A stretch of DNA of 64,000 nucleotides from Forficula auricularia. Lineage: Eukaryota > Arthropoda > Insecta > Dermaptera > Forficulidae. The first letter of the stretch is position 1. Every line of letters starts with the position of its first letter. Below are positions 47,641 through 58,400 of the stretch, one piece after another. Position numbers and translations under genes: made by a program. Below the pieces are notes generated by a model, which saw nothing but the letters and a program-made list of their open reading frames with translations, was not told the DNA's origin and searched no databases. The stretch spans positions 9,065,576 through 9,129,575 of the forward strand of contig JALMQS010000681.1 in NCBI GenBank assembly GCA_024734495.1. Reading direction: 5' to 3'.

Positions 47641-47984
47641 TAGTGAGCCGAGCATTTCAAATCCTCGTCCCATTTTTTAATAAATAATTTTCCTAATCTA
47701 CCGAAAACCAGGGGTGTCATGGTGCGAGAACCAGTTCCCGTACTGGTTTTGAGTTTTTTTATTTTATCTATTTATTTTAGAGGTTAAAAATTTCAGCGTT
47801 CCCTCAGTGCTAAATTTGCGATGACACCACTTGCCGATAACAATACAATTTAATTCCACAACTATTTCTTTCAACCCTCATACTCAGGGTAACAATATTT
47901 TTTTCTCAAACTATGAATCTAAATCAAATTAGTATTAATCTAAATAATCTCACTGAAATTATATATGAAACTTCGGCGGGCGTC
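47641..47984. other. Unassigned sequence between klhl10 and DAW1
   Basis: GGTGTCATGGTGCGAG near 47715 and TGATGACACCACTT near 47830 suggest ends of an unidentified MITE. Nothing more. Confidence 0.4.
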
Positions 47985-48480
47985 CCCGGGCCCCTGCACC
48001 CCACCACCTCCGAACCCGCACCCCACGACCCCATCCCGCACCCTCAACCCCGCAAACCAACCCCATTCCACCTTCGCAGCCACCCTGCACCCCACTACGG
48101 ACCCTTCCCACCTATTCCACTCCCACACCCACCCGGGACCCCTGCACCCCACCACACCCAGTTTTTGCATTTCTAGCTCCCTAGAGCAGTGTTCCGCAAA
48201 GTGTGTGCCGCGGCACACTGGTATACCACGTGGTCATTAGTTGGTGTGCCGGCGAAAAATATCAAGTTTTGTGAAGACATACAGCCGAGAGTTATGCGAG
48301 CAGAGAGATAATTTATTTAATAATAAATAAATGTTGGTTTTTTTTGGTGTACCTCTAAAATTTCTTGATTTGGTAGGTGTGCCTTGAAAACAAAAAGTTT
48401 GCGGAACACTGCCCTAGAACTCACAGATTATGTATACAAAATTTGGTTGAGTTTGGTCCAAGGGCAAGAAAAATACGAAG
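47985..48480. repeat. C-rich dispersed element, carrying a hAT MITE
   Basis: CCC-rich 180 bases, then CAGTTTTTGCATTTCTAGC. It resumes at 48420 with ATGTATACAAAATTTGGTTG after the 48187-48411 insertion. Confidence 0.65.
48187..48411. mobile_element. hAT MITE (225 bp)
   Basis: TIRs CAGTGTTCCGCAAAGTGTG ... CAAAAAGTTTGCGGAACACTG. 8-bp target duplication CCCTAGAG / CCCTAGAA, one mismatch. Confidence 0.9.
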
Positions 48481-49417
48481 CCTTTTGTGTTTTAGACCAC
48501 AAAATCAAAAAATCCCCCATTTTTAAGTTCGGAGTCAAATTTCAACAAAATAAAAAAACCTTCCCTTGATTTAGCATTATTAATAAACCTATGTACCAAA
48601 TTTGAATTCTAAAACTTAAAAACGAGATAGAGCACTTTAAAAATTTCAAAAATTTACTCCAAAATGACTATATCTCCCATTCGGGGACAAATAGAGCAAA
48701 ATACTGAAATATATTTTTTTGTATTTCAATTCTTCACTTTTCTAAACTAAACCCATATCGATATCTTTTCTGGTTTAAGTAGATCTTGTAAAACCTCTAA
48801 AAACACATTTTTGGGGCCCTTTCCCCCCTTTTAGGATTTGAATTTTAAAAAATCCCTTCTTAGTATACCCATAAATCGTTGAACGAATATACAATCCAAA
48901 TTTCATATTTCTAGGTCAAGCAGTTTAGGCTGTTGTGCGTTGATTATGAACATCATCTTCTTTTTTTATATATTAAGATAATAGTAAAATTTTTAATATA
49001 AACAAATATAAATAGCAAATTCTAAAAATGCCTTTATAAATTACTCGCATATATATATATAAATTTTGTATATAATTGTAATTGAACATTATTATGTATT
49101 TATAAATATGTAATATATTGTAACACTTTAAAAAACAAAAAGTATTGGCCAAATGGATTCATTTCCGAGGTCATTAAATAAATAAATAAATAAAAGTAAC
49201 AATATATCTACATCAAGAAAAAAGACAAAATATATATTTTTTTAATTTAATGTAATATTTAACAAATTTTAAGCTGATTTGTTTGAAATTGCCCTCGTAA
49301 AATATTTTATCGCGAGTCGCTATGCAACGTGGAAATTGATTAAACGTTTTCGCCCCTTCGAGCTCGTTTAAAATATTTGAGAAAACAAGAGAAAGGAATC
49401 GATTATGCTTTTATGAG
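48481..49417. other. Region upstream of DAW1, nothing recognised
   Basis: A+T-rich, probably holding the DAW1 promoter. No TATA or other element can be claimed. Confidence 0.4.
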
Positions 49418-49456
49418 ATGAAACTAAAAGGATTTATTTAAGATATTTTCCACCAG
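49418..49456 (+). CDS. DAW1: DAW1 exon 1 (one-base deletion in an A run)
   Basis: ATGAAACTAAAAGG... gives MKLK, then needs one more base (most simply a fifth A in the run) to continue IYLRYFPP and a G| overhang. The family starts MKLKSLLLRYYPPG, so identity is clear despite its length. Donor GTAAAT. Confidence 0.8.
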
Positions 49457-52400
49457 GTAAATAAAAACGCTTATAACTTTTTAAATCTAAAATTCTTATA
49501 TATATCTAGCATCCCTTAAATTTTATAAAAAATTAAGATAATAATTTTATTTTTATTTACATATTAACCGTTTACATGTCAATGGGATTTCAGAGCAATT
49601 GATGTACATTTTACAATACATACTTAAGGACGTTCCCTAATAAATCGATTTTCTTGAAATCCTTTTAAAACTTTGAATACACATATTTATAAGTGCCCTT
49701 TATACGTAGAAATTTTTTTCAATAGTCCTTGCGGCACTAAATTTTTAAATATTGACCATTGAAATTTTCATATTTAACACGCGAACCCTATCCCGATTGA
49801 TGTTAAAGCGACTGTTTCATTAAATAACGAATCTTAATTTTCTTGCATTTATTTTGAAAAACTGAGAATAATTAAATGAAGATATAACAAATATTTTTCT
49901 GTTAAAATAATTGTATCAAGCGGTATTCGTTTTGTATGAAAAATGTTAAAAGTTAGGTACTTTTGATGGTTTCCATTTTTCTCTCATGGCATGGCAAGTG
50001 AGAGATGGCGACTTAAGACAACTTTTTCAATTTTTCCATATCTAAAAAACTTCTGCAGCTGGTGCATTTGAGATTTTTAGTTAATTCTCTCAACCTAACT
50101 ATGCTACTCATCAGGAATTTCGCACTGAGCTGTTTCATGAAGGTTTTTTTTTATTCTTTGTCTTTTAGCGTCGGTAACAATGCAATGTTGCCAGATCCGA
50201 GAAACGACGCAGTGAAAATATTTTTGCCTTTCTGCGCATGTGAGAGTAGGGGAAAGAGCGAATTGCATCTGAGCTATATTAGGGAACGTCCTTAAGCACC
50301 CACACATTAATTGTTTGATGCTTAATTACTTGTAGGTATACCTACCCTATTTAAAAAAAATAGTATTCATTATATCTCTACTAAAATAAATTGAGATGAA
50401 TGAATATATTATAGTGTATTTAAATAAGAATTAATCTCAGTATGGCGTAGCGAGGGGGGGGGGGCAAGGGGGTTTATCATGACCCGGGCGCCACTCGCAG
50501 AGGGGCGCGCCAAATGGTCTCCAAGACATTTTTAACTAGATTGTTTGTCTCAAATTTAAAGCCTAACCTGAGCCAGTGTCCTTATATTATATTACTATTT
50601 GTGTTTCTTAGAGGAGGGCGCCAATAAAGTGTCGTGCCCGGGCGCCAGTTATGTTCGCTACGCCACTGATGAATCTATGAAAATAAATGAATAAAAATAT
50701 ATATTTTTATTCGCAATTTAGAAATTGGAGGAAAAAGTGAAACTTTTTCAAGACTCAGTACAGTGAAATAATCCTTTTAAATGATAAATATCTAAATCTA
50801 ATATTCATTTTGTCTTAATATTTTCTTACATAGAGTCAAAGGTCGTTACTAGAATAATAAAAATTAAGAAATTGATCTCTACTAGTTCTGAAACAGATCT
50901 GGACTTGTATTTGCTTTCCTTGCAACGTCTTAGCTCTAAAAGAAGAGAGAGATAATTTTATCCGCACCATTTTTAGTTATTATCTTCGATCAGATTCTAA
51001 TGAATTAACGAGGAGAGCATCCTCACCATTGTAATTTTCCTGGGGAAATTTTTCACAGGGGTGGTTTTCCATTGCCTTTCTCTGAAGTAATCCGATTATA
51101 GCCGATCAAATATTTCCAGCAAGTCGGGTTTGAACCCGCGCTAGCTTGATTAGATGTCATGCTCTTTAACCATTCAGCCATCCTGACCCTATAGAATCCA
51201 TAATAATAAAGATCTTTTTTTAAATAAAGGCGGGGATCGTTGGTCCTTGTCACACGTTTGCATATTAAAAATATTCAATTTATTTCACGCATCGTTGGAT
51301 AATTAATTGACATTTTCAATTAAATACTTGTCGTTTGTTATTTTCATTTAATTATTCATTAAATTGTCTATTTACAATGTTCTGTCTATCGAAAACATGT
51401 TTGAAATTGATTTTAATTTACTAAGAATTATAGAATTTAACAGCTGGAAATTTCCATTGAGTATTTACTTTATTTATATATGAGTGAATTTTCAATTACA
51501 CATACACCACTGATAAATACATCAGTTGGTGAATTTTTAACCAGGGGATTTTTCTTTTTTTTTATTGTTGAATTTTTCATAATTTCAAGTCAATACAGTC
51601 CTGAACGCAGTGTACAAAATTAAAATAATTAGCAATCTCTCTTAGTGTAATTTTAAAATGAATTAAAAAAATAATCTAATTTTTTTACAGAGGTCTTTTC
51701 AGAGATAACTCACATCTCAGGGTATAAAAAAGTCTAAAATAACATAAATATATTATTGATTTGAACTAAACTCCAGGTAATACGTAAATAATAGTCTGGA
51801 AAAGCTGTCCGCCTGTATCTATACAACCAAATGGACGCCTCTGGATAGTACTAGTCAACCCTACAGGCGTCTTTGTTAAATTTAACATTTTTCATGTTTT
51901 CACTTTTTCCTCCAATAATAATAATAAAAAGTGCCGAAAAATATTCGGACCTGCCTGAAGTGCCACACGCCGAGTTCACAGAAGAATAATAATTATTGTT
52001 ATTATTATTATTATTTATTGACTGTTTCTTTTTATTGTAATCTCTTGGGTGTTTGTTATAGATTTCTTGATCAAAATATCCAAATCGAGTGATTAACACA
52101 ATCTAAAACTCAATATTTATTATAATCTACACTTAAAATATTCTCCATTGTTCAAATTATTATTATAACTTCCCTAATCTTCTTATCAATATTGTATTAT
52201 TAAGGTAGTTGTTTCGCGAGAATACTAGCAAAAAGTTAATGCTAGAGTATTTAGAACAGATAATAAGGATTCATAATTCATAAGCCCAAAACTTTTTGCT
52301 GTTTATGTACCACTACTAGCCAATCCCATGCTCGTTTGACAAATCTGGCAACAGTGTCCGTGCTTGTATATATTTTATCATATAAATTTCAGATAAAATA

Positions 52401-55400
52401 CATTATAATGGGAGAGTTATAAAACAAAAAGTTCTTAATAAGCGATTGAAAGCTGTTGCGACAATGGCTGAAGCGAAAAAACGTCAAAAAACTTACTAAA
52501 GTTAACCCACTTTTTAGGTTAAATAAATTCGTTGTTGCCAGCTTGTTTTTAGTGTAAATTTTTAATTATACATTTTTAATTATTTATTAATTATTATCTC
52601 AGAAACTGTGTTGTAACTATATATTAAAATTTTCTTAAAATATGTATTAGTTATTGTTTAATGCTGGTTTAGTTTTTTATAACAATGGTAAGAAGAGTTT
52701 CTTAATTATAATTAAATATATGTGTAAACTTTCCGATATCTCGTATAGTGTAATGTATAAGAGTCTGAAAAACTCTATCTTTGGAATTTAATATCTCCGG
52801 AACTATATGGTTCATAAATTTCGTTTTGACACCAATCGATGCAGAAGTATTTAAATAATAATCTGTCTAAATTTCAGAAAAAGAAAACCCATGTGGTGAA
52901 ACAACTACCTTAAGAAGAAAAATTTGTTTGTTTTTGACTCAAATTCCTTATTTGATTTACGTTTATACTTTAATGACATAATATATGCATGGTCTCTTGA
53001 GTAATCTAGGCTAGGGATCTTCGCCCTATCAAAACGGGACTGAGCTGTGTTAAATATTATCACAATATTATTTTACTCCTCAAAAAAATCATAAGAAAAC
53101 CCATATGGCGAAATAACTACCTTAAAAGAGAAAGAAAAAACTTTTTAATTTTTGAAAAATGTATTATTGTTAAAGCATTCAAACCCACCTTCAGTTAACA
53201 CAAAACACTTTTTTCTTTTTACATAATTCTTTCGATTATGACGAAACATGTTTTAACGATGAATTTTTCAAAAATTAAGAAGTTTTTACTTTCTCTTTTT
53301 ATAATACAAGATTGGTAAAAAAGAATAGGGAAATTATATTATAATATTATTAGTTGAATAAAAGATTTCACTGTCGATGGTAACAGAATTGTTTTTATTT
53401 TAGGTTAAAAATAAGATAAAATGAGAGAGTCTTCTCTTTTCAAAAATGGTAATTTTCAATTATTTCTAGAGACTATAGTTTCGAAAGCATTGCCTTCATC
53501 ATCAGTCTATCACAAATATTTCAAATTAATTACAAATTAATTATGAAATTCAAGTTACAATTTATTTATTTAGTTACAATTAAGATTTATCTTAATTTTA
53601 TCTTAATTTGTAACTAATTTTGAAATATTTGTAGGTAGGCTGATGATGAAGGCAAATGCTTTCGAAGCTTTATAGTCTCTAGAAATAGTTAAAAAATTAT
53701 TTTGGCTTAAAGCAACAGAAGACTCTCTCAATATATTATAATAGTTTGCTCGCAAAAAGATACAATACGCATATATATATTTATTTATTTATTTTTTTTA
53801 TTAAAGGATTAGGATTTGAATATGAAAAGTCGAACAAGAATCATCTGAAAACACTAGATCTATTGGAATTCAAATCCAGGTAATTAAAAAATAAGTTTTT
53901 AATTTAAAATGAATGCATCAGACAATTTATTTGCATTTCGTTTTACAATCAGCTAGAAGAGTTCTGAAGTATTTCTTATTAGTTCAGATGTCGAAGAGTG
54001 GGCTCGCAATTTAGAAAATAACGAGTCTCTCGTAGCTGGTGCTGAAGCTTCAGCGGGTCTACGTCGTGGTCTCCAAAATATTCAATCACAGCACCGACGA
54101 CGGGAAAAACCCAAGACTTATCGACGCCATTGGACTCTGCGAACTCATGTTCTAGCCTTTACCAACGCCGCTTTTGATAGAGCAGGACATAGGTTACCAG
54201 AATTAAATATATACCTATAATTTCACGTTGTAATATGTTATTCAAACTTAAAATACAATATTCCAGATGCGCAACCGGAAGTTACGATAGAACATGTAAG
54301 ATTTGGGACTTAGAAAATGGTTCTGAAATTGCAAGTCTTATTGGACATAAGAATGTGGTATTTTGCGTGGCATTCAACAATCCTTATAGGTAAACGACAA
54401 ATCTAAGAAAATTACAATTAAATCCAACAATATTTGTGGAATACAAGTCATCGGCTTAGAGTGTAAAGCTGCTAACTCCACTTTTTATCATATATGACAT
54501 TTTGATACCGTTCGAAAGAAAAAGAGATGCATCATCGTCCAAGTAAAACTCCTACTAAAAATTACGATTCTAAGTAGAAAAAAAATGTGAAAATTTTCCA
54601 TAACAACAATATTAAATTTTGTTTGTTTTTCTCTGCCCTGTAAAATTTCCTTGTTGTGAGTTAGCAGGTTTACCCTTTAAGGCGACAAAGTAAGAAAATC
54701 GTCGCTCTTGTCCTTTCTCCGATAAAAAGAGTGGTTCTACTCATTGCTCCAATATAAAAACTTATTTTTTGTTGTTGGTAAGGTATGTAGAGTCCGTGTG
54801 AACCAGATGTGTTGTTCGATGGGAAGACCAAGAATTTCATTAGCTTTTAAGGAGATAGGTGTTTGTTCTAGGTGAAACATTTTTATATAATAATAAAAAT
54901 TGCGTAAAATTGCGAGGTAGGTTTCACAAAAAAAGAAATAAAACAAAAATGAGTTTTGAATTCGATATATTTCGAAGGATTTCATTCGGGATGAATAAAA
55001 TGTGGATTGTCTTGTATGATGTTTTATTTACAAAGAAAAGAGAGAGTTTCAGCGGAAACTCTCCGCCATCTTCGCTCCATTCTTTGTGAAAATCAGCGCT
55101 TAATTTTTGTTTTTGATAGTATGAAGAAAGTTAGTCATTTATTGAAAGAAGCCAAGGTTCATATTTGTGTTTGTATATACTACCTTGATCAAAAAGTTTC
55201 CGGAATTTATTCATAAAATTAAAAACACAAACTTATTAATCAAATTCGATATTGTCCCCTTCAAAGTACTCCCTACCGACTGCAACGCACTTATGCCAGC
55301 GCTTAATCCAATCCTCGAAACATTTTTTATTTTCGATTTTCAGTATGGCCTTCAGAGCTGTCAGCGATTTTTGTATTATCTCCTCTTGGCTGCTAAAACA

Positions 55401-58400
55401 CGTTCCCCAGAGCGGTTTTTTGAGTCGTCTAAACAGGAAGAAGTCGCAGGGAGCCAAATCAGTCGAATTCGGTGGCTGTTGGATGGTACTTGTTCCGTTC
55501 TTGGTCAAAAAGTTGCGGATAATGATGGCATTGTTCGACCACGCGTTACCTGATTCCCACAAATCCGGTCTTTTTTGGCGTTTCAAAGCCAAATCATTAA
55601 ACAAAATGTCTTGAACGGATTCATAAGCGATGTTCAAGTTCGTTGTCATCTCTCCAATGGTAAATTTACAGTTTTCGGCCATCATTTCATTGATTTTATC
55701 GACGATTTCGTCGGTTTTTGATTTCGACTGTGTTCGTCATCCTCGAAGGACTCACGAAAACTTGGGACACACATAAAAGTTTGTTTTCGATAGAGTAACA
55801 CTTCTTCAACATTTTCGCAGCGTTTTTATAATAACTCAAAATTTAATACAAACTCGTTGATGCAAAGACGATTTCATTTTTAAAATCGTAAAAATCGCAG
55901 ACAGATCTGAAGGGCATACCAAAAATCGAATATAAAAAATGTTTCGAGGATTGGATCAAACGCTGGCATAAGTGCACCGTAGTCGTTGGGGAGTACTTTG
56001 AAGGGGACAATATCGAATGTGATGAATAAATTTGTATTTTTGATTTTCTGAATAAATTCCTGAAACTTTCTGATCAAGGTAATAATGTATTTATATCAAG
56101 GTTCATATTTGTGATGGTAGATAGTAATAGGAGAAAACCAATAAATTTACAATTGAAAGTCATTATGTTTAGAATCTCTAAATCGAAATGAAAATGTATA
56201 TATAAATAAATAATAAATAATAAATAAATAAATCTTTATTCCTCGACCTGCTTAGAGGCACAAGTCCTCGGTGGCTAGGTCCTCCAAACAATCTAGCTAC
56301 AATACATTAATAAACATCAACACAAATTAATTACAACAATTTAACAAATAATAAACAAGTAAAAAAAAAAGAAAAAAAATAGAAATGTATGCTCATTAAC
56401 AAATAACATGACCATAGATTTCCATCAAAAGACAAAAAGTAATTTAAAAATTCCGCGCAAAAACCCGATACCAGGAGCAAGCGACGCATTAGCCATCCCG
56501 GCATTTGCCATAAGTTGTTAAGGAAACCTGGTCAAAACCTTAACAAGGATGTTATGACCTTTCTCTACCTCACCTAATCTCTGCTTGTGAGAACTAAATA
56601 AAATTTTGCACAACTCTAGGACATTAGGAATAAAATTTATAATTGATTTAATCATAGGGGGCAGAGGACTATAATCCCAAGTATTAACAGACAGACGTTC
56701 CACAAATCAATGCCAGATACTACAAATGAATGTAAACCGATATTTTTAAAGAATCTTGGCTTACGAATCTTTTTTCTATGATCAGCTCTACCTAAATAAT
56801 TTGGTTCCTGAAATCTATTCGTTATTTCCTCCCAACTCCTAAACCCCTTATAGGCTTTGAAAATCACTTTCAATTTAGCCCATTCCCTTCTCTCCAATAA
56901 GCTAGACCATCCTAATTCATTAATCATTGAAGTGACACTACTAAACCTATCAAATTTACCAAAAACAAATCTAGCCGCCCTCCTTTGTACCATATCAATT
57001 TTCTCTCTAATCGTTGTGGATGTTTGTCCCAGACCACAGAACAATACTCTAAATTAGGTCTTACATAAGTTAAATAAACTTTTGACTTAACTTCTCTAGA
57101 TGTACCCTTCAAAATTCTACCAAACATCCCCAATTTCCTATAAGCCTTATTGACTATATAACCTAATATGCATATCCCACTTTAAATTTGCCTGAATATG
57201 TATGCCTAAATATTTATAAAATTTAGATTCATTGATAATATTTCCACCAATGTAATAATTTTGAGGACTAACCAGATTTCTAGTACTAAATCTAACCAAA
57301 TTTGACTTGGAATGGTTTAGTTCCATTGAATTTGATTGGTAAAATAATAAATTAAAATAAGGAAAAAGAAGAAATTATAAATTTTAATTAATAAGTTGTT
57401 GTGGGGAAATAAGGACAATAGCTTGTGCAAATAATTTTTATTTTTTGCCAACGTTACGTAAACTTTGTTGACTTCCTCAGTGCTCAAACAAATTAACTTC
57501 TTTGCATTTTTGTCATTCTAACAATATTCATTCTTAACAAACACATAAGGCCAGTCATCAAACAGATTGAAAATATTTTCCTATTTTTCAATTGCATATT
57601 TTGTTTGCCGCCACATACGACCCAGGAGATCAATTATCTATCCGAATCATGCATCTAGGATACTGTGGCTTAAATTTTATACTGCATATTTTTGTATATT
57701 TGAGTAATAAAAATATTTTCCTATTTTTCAATCTGTTCGATGACTGGCCTTATGTGTTTGCTAAGAATGAATATTGATAGAATGACAAATATGCAAAGAA
57801 GTTAATTTGTTTGAGCCCTGAGGAGGTGGCAACAAAGTTGACGAAAGGTTGGCAATAAATAAAAATTATTTTCATAAGCTATTGTCCTTATTTCCCTTCA
57901 ACAACTTATTAATTTAATCGATGGACATAAATAATCAAAATAATTATAAATTTTATAACCATATTTGAATATGGCTCTTCATCCCTCACCAACAACAAAA
58001 AATAAATTATTCCAGCCATCAGCGCCTTTAATCAATAAACACTTATATTAAAAAATATGTTGAAAAGTTTTTGTTTTGCCGAGAGTAGCAGAGTTGTTGG
58101 TTCACAAAGAGAAACAAAGAGGTTGTCCTCTGCTTGATGAAAATAAACATACACACATATATATCGAAATTAAATATCTGTATATATATTATTTATTTGT
58201 TTGAGACTATAGTTTCGAAGACTTGGACTTCATCATCAGTCATTTTTAATTATAAATATTATTTTTCATGAGGTCAATACCGTATGGATATTGAAAATTT
58301 TCGATCTTTACTTAGCTGGGAGCCAATTAAAATTAAAATCAACTTCAGTTCCACACCCCATATGTATCCCTTTTTTGCAACAAAGAAAAGACGGACAATG

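Larger units (their letters stand above)
53347..53732. mobile_element. F1 hammerhead-bearing insertion (386 bp)
   Basis: Flanked by the exact 11-base repeat ATATTATAATA (53336-53346, 53733-53743). A degraded GCCGAGAGTAGCAG start (GTCGATGGTAACAG) and two opposed cores. Confidence 0.8.
57387..57942. mobile_element. F2 hammerhead-bearing fold-back insertion (556 bp)
   Basis: Flanked by the exact 13-base repeat ATTATAAATTTTA (57374-57386, 57943-57955). Arms AATAAGTTGTTG and AGCTTGTGCAAATAATTTTT return inverted. The centre carries the 57590-57708 repeat and ends CATGGAC/GATGGACATAAATAATC-like. Confidence 0.83.
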
